64,000 nt of DNA from Laspinema palackyanum D2a (GCA_025370845.1 JAMXFF010000008.1:1-64000); one strand, 5' to 3'; numbered from the stretch's first letter, positions 46,113 to 55,189 are shown. Program-made: numbers and translations. Notes: generated by a model not told the origin, from the sequence alone.

Positions 46113-46820
46113 ATGGTTTCTGAACCTTCTTTACAACCGTTGAAATCGAGTCAAAAACCGCTGGTTAAACGGCGAAGAAAACCCCCGAAATTCAGACAAA
46201 TAGTCTTATTGCTGGCTGGGACGATCGCCTTACCCATGCTGTTTTATAACGTCATCTTTCGTCGCACCGAATCCCTGCCCCCCTCATTAATGGCCCCCTT
46301 ACCCCCCTTAGTCATGGAAAATGGGGACCCTTATATCCGCGCCCTGATGCGAACCATTTCCGCCAGTGAATCCAACGTGGACCATCCCTACGCCGTGATC
46401 TATGGCGGCCAATATATTGACGACTTCAAACGCCATCCCGATCGCTGCGTGCGAATCGTCGCCGGACCCAATCTCAACAACTGCTCCACTGCTGCCGGTC
46501 GCTATCAGTTTATCACCACCACCTGGGAAGAAATGGCCGAACGCTACCACCCCAAAGCCGATGGCAGATGGTTTTGGAAATCCTATAGTTTTGAGCCAAA
46601 ATTCCAAGATAAAGTCGTCTATGCGTGGCTAAAAGACGAAGAAGCGTGGGGAGTGAACATTTCCGAATTATTAAAACAAGGAAAATTAGATGAAGTCTTA
46701 TATCTGCTCTCGGGAACTTGGACCAGTCTCGGCTACGGGATTGAAACCAATTCCATGAGCGCCTATTTACCCACCATTTACCAGCAACTCCTGGAAGAGG
46801 AACTGCAAAAATCCATGTAA
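46113..46820 (+). CDS. Membrane-anchored lysozyme-like glycoside hydrolase (GH104/GH24 type)
   Basis: The 235-aa protein has a basic N-terminus, one membrane segment (IVLLLAGTIALPMLFYNVI, about 30-48) and a periplasmic muramidase-like domain: ALMRTISASESN with candidate catalytic Glu86, YAVIYGGQYIDDFKRHPDR and STAAGRYQFITTTWEEMA. The AAGRYQF block is typical of phage-endolysin-like muramidases. It probably cuts peptidoglycan glycan strands, for remodelling or septal junctions. It is a single gene. Confidence 0.85.
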   Translation: MVSEPSLQPLKSSQKPLVKRRRKPPKFRQIVLLLAGTIALPMLFYNVIFRRTESLPPSLMAPLPPLVMENGDPYIRALMRTISASESNVDHPYAVIYGGQYIDDFKRHPDRCVRIVAGPNLNNCSTAAGRYQFITTTWEEMAERYHPKADGRWFWKSYSFEPKFQDKVVYAWLKDEEAWGVNISELLKQGKLDEVLYLLSGTWTSLGYGIETNSMSAYLPTIYQQLLEEELQKSM

Positions 46821-46970
46821 AGCTATCAAAAACCGGATATTGGTCTTGGGAACTAGGTTTGAAGCGCCTTCATTTGGGATGTTGCGACGCTCAAAGGAAA
46901 CACCTGATTCAGATTCGGGTTCTAAGAAGCTAATCCCAAATCCCATTGTCAAAGACCTGTTTTCTCTCCC

Positions 46971-47025
46971 CAGCCCGCGTAGGCGGGCTTTGTCCGTATA
47001 GCCGCACCGTTGAGGGTGCGGGTTA
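46971..47025. repeat. Family D repeat
   Basis: CAGCCCGCGTAGGCGGGCTT, then TGTCCGTATAGCC and a GCACC...GGTGC hairpin. It matches 15270-15322, with stem bases changed on both sides. Confidence 0.7.
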
Positions 47026-47068
47026 AAACCCTACCATCATCCCTTACCCAATCGAGAGGAACCCCCCC

Positions 47069-48616
47069 ATGAAACGATTTCGCCACGCGCTATGGGCAAC
47101 CCTTGGAGTGGCTTTATTCCTCAGCATGAATTTGTTGCTGACCTTTGCACCCGCTTACTCCACCGGGGTAACCACTCCTGCACCTCATAGCCAAATCCCC
47201 ACTTTCTCCAGTTTAAAACAAATTCTGGAACTGGCTTTTGAACCAGGAACCCCAGAATTTAATACCCTAGTCGAAGCCGATCGCCTCTTTGTGGAAGGCA
47301 ACACCCAGGCAGCAGAAGAACTGTACCGCCAGGTGAAAGGTCAGTTTTCTCAACCGCGCGGGGACCAGGCGATCGCTCAAGCCATCACCGATCCTGAACA
47401 ACTATCCGGCGCGGGTCGAGTCTATTGGCGCGAAGCCCAAGCGGGATTTGAACAAAAGTTAGAAACCCGAATTTTTGTCCCGTTACAGCAATTAGTCGAA
47501 AAACATCCGGAATTTATTCCCGGTCATGTGTTGCTCGTCCAAGCCTTACAACAGTACGGCAGAGGAGACGAAGCCTTAGCCGTCCTAGAACGCGCCACCA
47601 CCCTTTATCCCAATGAACCGGAATTAATCAAAGCGGAAATTTCAGCCTTACAAACCGAAGAGAAATGGCTGGAATCTTCCATTGCGGCAAGGCAATTTGC
47701 AGTGCTGTATCCGGAACATCCTCAAGCCGCTGAATTTGGGGCGATCGCCGATGATGATTTAGGTCGCTATCGTTCCGGAATTCGTCGCCGATTAATCGGG
47801 CAAACCATCGTCACCGGCGCACTCTCCATCGGGGATTTACTCCTAACTGGAAACGTCGCCGGAACCATCCCCGCCATTCAACTCACCATGCTGTTGATGC
47901 AAGGAGAAGCCGCCTTTGGTAACCAATTGGCTGAAGTTTTCCAACAGCGTTTACCGATGGTTGAAGATGAAACCATCGTTAACTATGTCAATGAAGTCGG
48001 TCAGAAAATGGCTAACTTGATGGGACGGGATGAATTTGAGTATGAATTCTTCGTGGTGAAAGACAAAAATCTCAATGCCTTTGCCCTTCCCGGTGGTAAA
48101 GTCTTCGTGAATACCGGCGCACTCCAAAAAATTAACAGCGAAGCCGAACTCGCAGGTTTACTGGGTCATGAAGTCGCTCATGCCGTCTTGTCTCATGGCT
48201 ATCAACGGGTTGTGCAAAGCGCCTTACTTTCTAACTTAAATCGCGTCGTTCCAATGGGGGATTTAATTGCCGCCCTAGTCGGTCGCGCGTACAGTCGCCA
48301 GAATGAAAGACAAGCCGATGTTTTAGGCTCAAGAGTGTTAGCCAATACCAATTATGCCGCTGATGGGTTAAGAAACCTGATGCAAACCTTCACCGAATTA
48401 GATGGCGGTGGCGGAGGGGTTCTAAACTGGTTATCTTCTCACCCCGCCTCCAGCGATCGCCTCCGCGATTTGGAAGAGTTAATCCAACGCAATGGTTACA
48501 ACCGTTATGCCTTTGAAGGCGTCGAACGCCACGCCCAAATCCAAAGCCGAGTGGAAGAACTCTTCCCCGAAGAAGAGGCAGGCAATGCAGTAGAAGTTCT
48601 CCTAGCTGGAGCATAA
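47069..48616 (+). CDS. M48-family metalloprotease with TPR region (BepA/YfgC-like)
   Basis: The 515-aa protein has a signal peptide (about 1-32), a TPR-like helical part (about 65-230) and an M48 peptidase domain: HEVAH with zinc ligands His367 and His371 and catalytic Glu368, and RQNERQADVLG giving the third ligand. This puts a zinc protease in the periplasm or lumen, as in BepA, which does outer-membrane protein quality control. The order is inverted relative to E. coli BepA, which has its TPRs after the protease. The ribosome site GAGAGGA is close to ATG 47069. A clear terminator follows. Confidence 0.88.
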   Translation: MKRFRHALWATLGVALFLSMNLLLTFAPAYSTGVTTPAPHSQIPTFSSLKQILELAFEPGTPEFNTLVEADRLFVEGNTQAAEELYRQVKGQFSQPRGDQAIAQAITDPEQLSGAGRVYWREAQAGFEQKLETRIFVPLQQLVEKHPEFIPGHVLLVQALQQYGRGDEALAVLERATTLYPNEPELIKAEISALQTEEKWLESSIAARQFAVLYPEHPQAAEFGAIADDDLGRYRSGIRRRLIGQTIVTGALSIGDLLLTGNVAGTIPAIQLTMLLMQGEAAFGNQLAEVFQQRLPMVEDETIVNYVNEVGQKMANLMGRDEFEYEFFVVKDKNLNAFALPGGKVFVNTGALQKINSEAELAGLLGHEVAHAVLSHGYQRVVQSALLSNLNRVVPMGDLIAALVGRAYSRQNERQADVLGSRVLANTNYAADGLRNLMQTFTELDGGGGGVLNWLSSHPASSDRLRDLEELIQRNGYNRYAFEGVERHAQIQSRVEELFPEEEAGNAVEVLLAGA

Positions 48617-48665
48617 AATAGAAATCAATTAACCCCAAATCCTCGTTACAAAAGGGGATTCATTC

Positions 48666-48699
48666 AAAAAGGCGCAAGGTTATCCTTGCGCCTTTCTTA
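48666..48699 (+). terminator. Rho-independent terminator after the M48 protease gene
   Basis: GGCGCAAGG (48671-48679) pairs with CCTTGCGCC (48684-48692) over a 4-nt loop, extended by AA/TT, with a T-rich tail. Confidence 0.88.
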
Positions 48700-48750
48700 T
48701 TTCATCATAACAACTTTAAAGAATTATAAACCCTCAAAAAAATCCCCCTA

Positions 48751-48821
48751 GTTTGTAGTAACGACTTCAGTCGTTCTCTTCTCTTCCCTTCGTTTGTAGT
48801 AACGACTTCAGTCGTTCTCTT
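48751..48821. repeat. Two direct copies of family A
   Basis: GTTTGTAGTAACGACTTCAG plus TCGTTCTCTTC occurs at 48751 and 48792 in direct orientation. The rest of the 360-base gap to the kinase gene has no recognised gene. Confidence 0.85.
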
Positions 48822-48976
48822 CTTTTATTTTATTTTATCCAAAAATTCCCAACCCAATCCCCCCCGCTAAATCCCTCCACTCTCCCACCCAGGTCCCAGG
48901 TTGCTGATTTGTTTAACCTATGGCAAAATGGGTCAAATGCTTGAATAGCCCGTTTCTACCCTCGCCGTAACGAATC

Positions 48977-51091
48977 ATGCTCGGAATCATGCTCGGAACA
49001 ACTCTCGGTGGACGTTACAAGATTATCAACTCCTTGGGAAGCGGGGGTTTTGGGGCGACTTTTATCGCGCAGGATTGCCACCTTCCCGGGGCTGCCCCTT
49101 GCGTAGTCAAGCAATTAAAGCCCCAGTCTACGGATCCGAACACCCTGCAAATTGCCCGACGGTTATTCGATACAGAGGCACAATCCCTGCATGAGTTGGG
49201 AGGGCACGATCGCATTCCCAAACTGTTCGCCTATTTTGAAGAAAACCAAGAATTCTATCTGGTTCAAGAGTATATCGAGGGTCACGATCTCAGTCATGAA
49301 TTGACGCCTGGGGAAAAATTGGATGAAAAAGCTACCCTTGACTTACTCCGAGAACTGTTAGAAATTATCCATTTTGTTCAAAGTAAAAATGTTATTCATC
49401 GGGATATTAATCCCCGGAATATTCTCCGCCGTAATTCAGATAAAAAATTAGTTTTAATTGATTTTGGGGCAGTTAAACAAATTACCACCGAACTCTTGAA
49501 TCCGAATGGAAAACCGGGATTCAGTGTTTGTATTGGTACTCCCGGTTATTTACCCAGTGAACAAGCCAATGGGTTTCCCAAACCGAGTAGTGATATTTAT
49601 GCGGTGGGAATTGTTGCCTTGCAAGCCCTTTCCGGTTTATTACCTCATGAATTTCCGAAAGATCCAGAGACGGAAGAAATCAAAATCGCCCAATTGGTAG
49701 AGGTAAGTCCGGAATTTATCAAGGTATTAGAACGGATGGTCCGGTACGATTTCCGGGAACGTTATGGGTCAGCAACGGAGGCATTAGCGGCGATCGCAGA
49801 TTTAGAAAAACCCACGGTGATGACAGTTTCGGTCCCTGGGGTTGCATCCCTGTCTCCACCGCGCTTTAAGTTTTCTAAACCTCAATGGGTTTTCGGGGTA
49901 ATTTCTTGCGGAATTATTGGGGCTGGCATGATTGCTGGGTCAGTTTTTGTTTGGAATAAAATCAAATCGGTGAATGCCAGTGAGTTGTATCATCAAGGCC
50001 ATACATTATATCATTTAAGCCGGTATGAAGATGCATTAAAACACTATGAAAATGCCATTGAAATTAAAGCGGATTATGTAGAAGCTTGGAAAGAAAAAGG
50101 GGATACTCTCTCTCGATTAAATCAGAATGAAGCGGCGATGGAGGCTTACGATCGCGCCATTCAACTCAATCCCCAATATTTGGATGCCTGGATTCAGCGT
50201 GGGAATGTCTTAAATCGATTGCAGCGATATGATGGGGCGATCGCCAGTTTTGAAAAAGCCATAGAATTGGTTCCAGAATCTGCTGAGGCATGGAATGGCA
50301 AGGGAAATACTTTACTAAGTTCACAGCGGTATGAAGAGGCGATCGCCGCTTATGATCAAGCCCTGGAATTTCAACCGGAATCTTCAGAAGCCTGGTATGC
50401 CCGGGGATGGGCTTTTCATCAATTGAAAGATTACGAAGCCGCCTTAAAATCTTATGATAAATCTGTAGAATATCAGTTTGATTATGCCGTGGGATGGTAT
50501 AATCGCGGGAATGTTTTGATGCAATTGAATCAAGAAAAAGAGGCGGTAGAGTCTTATGATAAAGCCGTGCGATTTCAGCCGAGTTATGCGGAAGCTTGGT
50601 ATAGTCGCGGGAATGCTTTGATGAAGTCAAATGACTTTTCTGAAGCGGCCAAATCTTATGAACGGGCGGTTAAGATTCAGGCTAGTTATCAGGAAGCCTG
50701 GTATAGTTTGGGTTGGGCGCTGCACCAGTTACGCCGCTATGAACAGGCGATCGAGGCTTATAATCAGGCGATAGACTTGAAGAAAAGTGACTATCGCGCT
50801 TGGTACAACCGGGGGAATGCGCTTTATAATTTGAATCGATATCAAGAGGCAGTTTCTTCCTATAACGAAGCGGCTTATTTGAAGCCGGATCATGCGGAAT
50901 CTTGGTATGGGAAAGGGAATGGTTTATCCACTTTGGGGCAGTATCAAGAGGCTGTTTTAGCTTATGATCGGGCGTTGCGATATCAACCAAATTATCGGGC
51001 GGCTAGAGAGGGTAAGGAATGGGCGCAGAGGGAGATAGAACAGCAGGAGAAAGGGGATTCTGCTGGGGAGAGGGAAAAAGATAACGACTGA
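48977..51091 (+). CDS. Ser/Thr kinase with transmembrane segment and TPR array
   Basis: The 704-aa protein has a kinase domain (about 13-280: LGSGGFGATFIAQD, VVKQL Lys, HRDINPRN at 141-148, DFGAVK), a single membrane segment (about 310-333) and ten or so TPRs (about 345-680). The catalytic-loop Lys of the usual HRDIKPxN is Asn145, while Asp143 and Asn148 remain, so activity may be reduced. ATG 48989 is an alternative start. The last residues KDND and the stop come from the first unit of a repeat array. The TPRs would sit across the membrane from the kinase. Confidence 0.87.
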   Translation: MLGIMLGTTLGGRYKIINSLGSGGFGATFIAQDCHLPGAAPCVVKQLKPQSTDPNTLQIARRLFDTEAQSLHELGGHDRIPKLFAYFEENQEFYLVQEYIEGHDLSHELTPGEKLDEKATLDLLRELLEIIHFVQSKNVIHRDINPRNILRRNSDKKLVLIDFGAVKQITTELLNPNGKPGFSVCIGTPGYLPSEQANGFPKPSSDIYAVGIVALQALSGLLPHEFPKDPETEEIKIAQLVEVSPEFIKVLERMVRYDFRERYGSATEALAAIADLEKPTVMTVSVPGVASLSPPRFKFSKPQWVFGVISCGIIGAGMIAGSVFVWNKIKSVNASELYHQGHTLYHLSRYEDALKHYENAIEIKADYVEAWKEKGDTLSRLNQNEAAMEAYDRAIQLNPQYLDAWIQRGNVLNRLQRYDGAIASFEKAIELVPESAEAWNGKGNTLLSSQRYEEAIAAYDQALEFQPESSEAWYARGWAFHQLKDYEAALKSYDKSVEYQFDYAVGWYNRGNVLMQLNQEKEAVESYDKAVRFQPSYAEAWYSRGNALMKSNDFSEAAKSYERAVKIQASYQEAWYSLGWALHQLRRYEQAIEAYNQAIDLKKSDYRAWYNRGNALYNLNRYQEAVSSYNEAAYLKPDHAESWYGKGNGLSTLGQYQEAVLAYDRALRYQPNYRAAREGKEWAQREIEQQEKGDSAGEREKDND

Positions 51092-51276
51092 AGTCGTTAC
51101 TACGAACTAAGAAAGATAACGACTGAAGTCGTTACTACGAACTTGGAAAGATAACGACTGAAGTCGTTACTACGAACATAAGAAAGAGAACGACTGAAGT
51201 CGTTACTACGAACATAAGAAAGAGAACGACTGAAGTCGTTACTACGAACTTGGAAAGAGAACGACTGAAGTCGTTA
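51080..51276. repeat. Six direct copies of family A in a 35-36-bp tandem array
   Basis: Units read GAWAACGACTGAAGTCGTTA plus CTACGAAC and a short variable tail (TAAGAAA, TTGGAAA or ATAAGAAA). The first unit overlaps the 3' end of the kinase gene and supplies its TGA. There are no spacers, so this is not a CRISPR array. Confidence 0.93.
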
Positions 51277-51291
51277 GTTGGTAACTCCTGA

Positions 51292-52734
51292 TTAGGGAGT
51301 GGGTAGGGGGAGTTGAGTGGGATTGAGACGGGTCCTGGGTGGAGAAATGATGGCTAGGGGGTCGCCGATGGTGGTGATTTTCCAGGGTGGGGATTCGAGT
51401 TGACGGGCGGCGATGAGGAATGGGGTGGTTCGTTTGAGGCGTCGGGCGAGGAGAGTGGGGGGGATGAAGGCGTTTAATAAGGGTTCATGGACGCTGCCTA
51501 CATATAAATATGCACCATTTTCTAACCAGCGACCCGCGACGGTATTACGATCGCCTGGTGTGGTGGCGGACCAACTGTGAATAAAATGCACGATCGCCGG
51601 GTATTTGAGTTGCGGAATATCTTCAACCGAAGCATCTCCTCCTCCTGCTGCAAATGCGGTAGACATTCCTTTAGAATTCACCCAAATTGTATCAAAATTG
51701 AGGTCTGTTTCCCCCAATTGTTGCCAGCTTTGGACAGTCGCTTGGGGGCGTTGAATGACTTGGACATTCAGGCCAATTTCAGAGACCAAAACCGCCGCTT
51801 GGTTCATTTCATATTGAATCCAGGGTTCTTCTTTGGGATAGCTGTCATAAAATAAAGCAGTTTCAGCATCGATAAAGATGGCGGACATGGCTTGATACAC
51901 TGCCCGGGCGGGAGTTCCATAAATCCAGCCGACGGCTGCCCAGCGATCGCCAGTTTCATGGCGTCCTAATCCATCAGTTACAGCTAAATCTACGTTGGCA
52001 TTTTCAGGAGATTCATATTTAACCGCTAATTCTTTGACCAAAGTCACAGTATCGATCGCATCTCCCAAGGTATCATAGGCATATCCAGTGCCTTTGACCA
52101 AGGTTTCTATTTCGGTTTTTAAAACTGTCCAAGTAGCTAAGTCTAACCGTTCATTAGCTTGTCCAAAATCCCCTTCTAAAAACACCAAAGGCTGACCGCG
52201 ATCGCTGGCTAAAGCCACTGCCGCAGGCCATGCAGGGTCCGTTGCAGAGGTGACGACTGCCCCGGGAGGTTCCCATCCCAAAGTGTTCCATTGACTGTTG
52301 AGGGAAAAACGATTTGGGGCATCCCAGGCCGTAGCAACCGCATTCTGCATCCCTTGTCGCAACGCCAAACCCGTGGGTAAGGGCGTATTTACTGCCGGTA
52401 AGCGAATCACTTCCTGGGGTTGGAAGCGATCGAGAAATAGCTTTGTATATTGAGTATCTTCAATTAAAATCGGCCAGCGACCTTGGAGACTCCATTGGCC
52501 GATCGCGAACAGAAAGGTCGCTTCATCGGGAACCAGGACCACGCGATCCACCGTTGGAACGCGATCGCGCAATTTAGCAATTTTTAGCCCACTTTGGACG
52601 GCCCAAGGTTCATTTTCAGCAGATTTCGGTAAAGCAAAGGGTTTCGGTTCTATGGATCGATAAATCCACCAAGACCCAGGGACCATAACTACAATTGCCA
52701 GACAGCACCATTCTAATAGCCAGCGCTTGCCCAT
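51292..52734 (-). CDS. Hypothetical membrane-anchored protein
   Basis: I do not recognise this 480-aa protein. It has one N-terminal membrane segment (WLLEWCCLAIVVMVPGSWWIY) and a large, presumably extracytoplasmic, domain: RVVLVPDEATFLFAIGQWSLQGRWPILIED, AVVTSATDPAWPAAVALASDRGQPLVFLEG, and VDLAVTDGLGRHETGDRW. The alternating hydrophobic strands suggest alpha/beta layers, perhaps cell-wall-binding-repeat-like. ATG 52734 is chosen; the open frame continues to 52854, but that part lies in repeat DNA. It converges with the kinase-TPR gene. Confidence 0.65.
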   Translation of the reverse strand: MGKRWLLEWCCLAIVVMVPGSWWIYRSIEPKPFALPKSAENEPWAVQSGLKIAKLRDRVPTVDRVVLVPDEATFLFAIGQWSLQGRWPILIEDTQYTKLFLDRFQPQEVIRLPAVNTPLPTGLALRQGMQNAVATAWDAPNRFSLNSQWNTLGWEPPGAVVTSATDPAWPAAVALASDRGQPLVFLEGDFGQANERLDLATWTVLKTEIETLVKGTGYAYDTLGDAIDTVTLVKELAVKYESPENANVDLAVTDGLGRHETGDRWAAVGWIYGTPARAVYQAMSAIFIDAETALFYDSYPKEEPWIQYEMNQAAVLVSEIGLNVQVIQRPQATVQSWQQLGETDLNFDTIWVNSKGMSTAFAAGGGDASVEDIPQLKYPAIVHFIHSWSATTPGDRNTVAGRWLENGAYLYVGSVHEPLLNAFIPPTLLARRLKRTTPFLIAARQLESPPWKITTIGDPLAIISPPRTRLNPTQLPLPTP

Positions 52735-52765
52735 GTTTTTAAAGATAGGGGGGATGGGGGGGATG

Positions 52766-53102
52766 CTTACAAGAGGAGGTTTTTTACTTCCGGTCCCCTC
52801 CCCTGTGTCTTGGGGAGGGTTAGGGTGGGGTCCTCTTGATGTGGCTTGCACCACATAATGGGAAGAATTAGTGAGCAGAAGAGGGTCATAGTGAGCAGCG
52901 ATTCCCTACGGGAGAGCTTCCGCTTACCGCCACCTCACGAGAAAAGAGGTTTGAACAGCAGCCTCCATACAGGTGCTTAAACCGTTAAGAGTCACGCGCA
53001 AGTGACGATTTCTACGTCAGAAGAACCCCACCCTAACCCTCCCCAAGACACAGGGGAGGGGACCGGAGGTGCTCTTAAGCGTGAAAAACCTACTCTTGTA
53101 AG
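52766..53102. mobile_element. Inverted-repeat element, MITE-like
   Basis: Arms from CTTACAAGAG (52766) and its inverse CTCTTGTAAG (ending 53102) include a near-perfect stretch of about 45 bp (52791-52836 against 53024-53068, both with GTGTCTTGGGGAGGG or its complement). The 190-base centre has no gene. Its GGGACCGG motif is shared with 15.1-15.2 kb. Confidence 0.55.
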
Positions 53103-53365
53103 TGGGGGAGATGGGGGGGATTGGGGGATTTTGGTTCACTTCTTCGGGGGGTGGGACTGGGCCAAACTGTAACCTAGCTATCATAATTTAAATCTGTAGC
53201 AGAAAATCTGCCACAGGGGAGAAAAAAACCCTGTAACCGCTTACAGGCAAAGGGAACTGGCCTCTTTAACAGGGGATGTTTATCGAGAGTTCAGCAAATT
53301 TGGGACTCAGGGATGTCAAGATCGAGGATGAAATGAAGAATGTTCCTCCACCTTGACGCAAACTT
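53103..53365. other. Promoter region of the SagB-like gene
   Basis: No gene was seen. CTGTAAC...TTACAG (53230-53247) is a small inverted repeat about 115 bases upstream of the SagB-like start. Confidence 0.35.
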
Positions 53366-54898
53366 ATGACAGAACAGCCACTCTCCATCGCCCAGCATTA
53401 TCACGATCGCACCAAATACGATCCGGATACCCTAGGGGCCAAAAGTCATCAACTGGATTGGGAAAATCAGCCGGTCCCTTTCAAAGAATATAAAATCGGG
53501 GCCACCATTGACCTCAAACCCTATCTCAAAAAAGGACCCGAGGGGGGCAAAGATGTCGCCCGCAAGGGGTTGACCCGACTTTCGCGGTTGCTATTTTGCA
53601 CCTATGGTTTAACCGCGAAGCTGGCAACCATGACCGGAAGTCAAATTTATTTAAGATCCGCCCCCTCTGCCGGAGGACTGTACCCGGCAGAACTGTACTT
53701 AATCTCCAAGGGCACCCCCCAATTACCTCCGGGTTTGTATAATTATCAAGCCCGCAATCATTCATTAATTCGATTTTGGGATAGCGATGTGTGGCCTGCC
53801 TTACAAGCGGCCACCTTTTGGCATCCGGCCTTAGAACATACCAAACTGGCGATCGCCACCAGTGCAGTCTTCTTTCGGTCCGCTTGGCGTTACCAAGACC
53901 GCGCCTATCGCCGGATCTTTCTGGATACCGGGCATCTGCTGGGCAATCTCGAACTCGCAGCATCCTTAACGGACTATCGACCTCACCCCATCGCTGGATT
54001 TAACGATGATGCACTTAACGAGTTGCTTTACCTCGACCCCACCCAGGAATCTTTGATTACTTTTATCCCCTTGGCGGATTTGCTAGATATCGACCAAAAT
54101 CTGCCGAAATATCGCACCGCATTACCTTCGGATACCCTGACGGACTATCCCACAATTCCCGATGGAGAATTGCTGGGATACTGCCATGAAGTGACCAAAA
54201 TCAACTCAGACAAGACCGGAATTGGGGGATGGTCTCTCAGCGATCAGGAAGAATCCGAGGAGGATAAATATAACTTCCCCTTCTGTAGTAAAGTCTCGAC
54301 CAAAACCCGCCCAATTGATTGGCGAACGAATTTAGAAGGTCTGGAAAACACCATTCTGAAACGGCGTTCAACTCGCGCTTATTCCGGTGCACCGTTGTCC
54401 TTTGATGAATTGAAGGCATTGTTGGATTTTACCTATCATTCAGAACATTACACCTATCAGAATTTGGATGCTTTTCCCGACTTTTTTGATTTAGAGGATA
54501 TTCAAACCTTTATTGCCGTTTCATCGGTGACGGGTTTAGATGAAGGCTGTTATTATTACGCACCCAAAGCGGAGGAACTGCGGCAAGTGCGGTTTAAAAA
54601 TTTCCGTCGGGAATTGCATTATCTCTGTTTAGGTCAAGATTTGGGACGAGATGCTTCGGCGTTGGTGTTTCATACGGCAGATTTAAAGAAGGCGATCGCG
54701 AAATATGGCGATCGGGTTTATCGGTACTTGCACCTGGATGCGGGACATCTGGGACAACGGCTGAATCTGGGGGCGATTTATATGGGATTAGGAGTCAGTG
54801 GCATCGGAGGCTTTTTTGACGATCGCGTGAATGAAGTCCTCGGCATTCCTGCGGATGAAGCGGTCCTGTATATCACCACCCTCGGCCAACCTCGATAG
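53366..54898 (+). CDS. SagB/ThcOx-type dehydrogenase, duplicated nitroreductase fold
   Basis: The 510-aa protein contains two nitroreductase-like domains. The first (about 60-255) has RSAPSAGGLYPAELYLISKG and DTGHLLGNLELAASLT. The second (about 325-505) has ILKRRSTRAYSGAPLSFDELKALLD and DAGHLGQRLNLGAIYMGLGVSGIGGFFDD. SagB enzymes use FMN to oxidise azolines in thiazole/oxazole-modified peptides, but no cyclodehydratase or precursor gene is adjacent. Stand-alone cyanobacterial members may act on other substrates. Confidence 0.87.
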   Translation: MTEQPLSIAQHYHDRTKYDPDTLGAKSHQLDWENQPVPFKEYKIGATIDLKPYLKKGPEGGKDVARKGLTRLSRLLFCTYGLTAKLATMTGSQIYLRSAPSAGGLYPAELYLISKGTPQLPPGLYNYQARNHSLIRFWDSDVWPALQAATFWHPALEHTKLAIATSAVFFRSAWRYQDRAYRRIFLDTGHLLGNLELAASLTDYRPHPIAGFNDDALNELLYLDPTQESLITFIPLADLLDIDQNLPKYRTALPSDTLTDYPTIPDGELLGYCHEVTKINSDKTGIGGWSLSDQEESEEDKYNFPFCSKVSTKTRPIDWRTNLEGLENTILKRRSTRAYSGAPLSFDELKALLDFTYHSEHYTYQNLDAFPDFFDLEDIQTFIAVSSVTGLDEGCYYYAPKAEELRQVRFKNFRRELHYLCLGQDLGRDASALVFHTADLKKAIAKYGDRVYRYLHLDAGHLGQRLNLGAIYMGLGVSGIGGFFDDRVNEVLGIPADEAVLYITTLGQPR

Positions 54899-55162
54899 GT
54901 TGCAACAACCGGCCGCCAATCGTTAAAACCCCCGCCTAATAGCTAAAGTCGGTTGAAACCGACTAAAAACACTACTAAAATATAAGACTTGCAGCAACAA
55001 CCGGCGGGGGTTAAAACGATTGGCTGCCTTGTAGGGGCGCTTCGCGAAGCGCCCCTACAGTCGGTTGAAACCGACTAAAAACACTACTAAAATATAAGAA
55101 TTTGCAGTCGTCTTTAGACGACTTTAGCTGTTAGGCGGGGGTTTGAACCCCCGCCGGTTGCT
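54899..55162. repeat. Nested and rearranged family B elements
   Basis: Three partial arms with AGTCGGTTGAAACCGACT and CAACAACCGGC occur in succession, with CGATTGGC-type junk at two breakpoints and a perfect 30-bp palindrome (55030-55059, TGTAGGGGCGCTTCG and its inverse) between. The last arm ends in the GGCGGGGGTTTGAACCCCCG stem. Confidence 0.75.
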
Positions 55163-55189
55163 GTAGCTTGGAAGTTAATAGTGAGGGTC

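Noticed and set aside
51080..51276. Regular 35-36-bp direct repeats resembling a CRISPR array
   Set aside because: Units abut with only 7-8 variable bases between them, have an internal palindrome and overlap a coding end. There are no spacers and no cas genes nearby.
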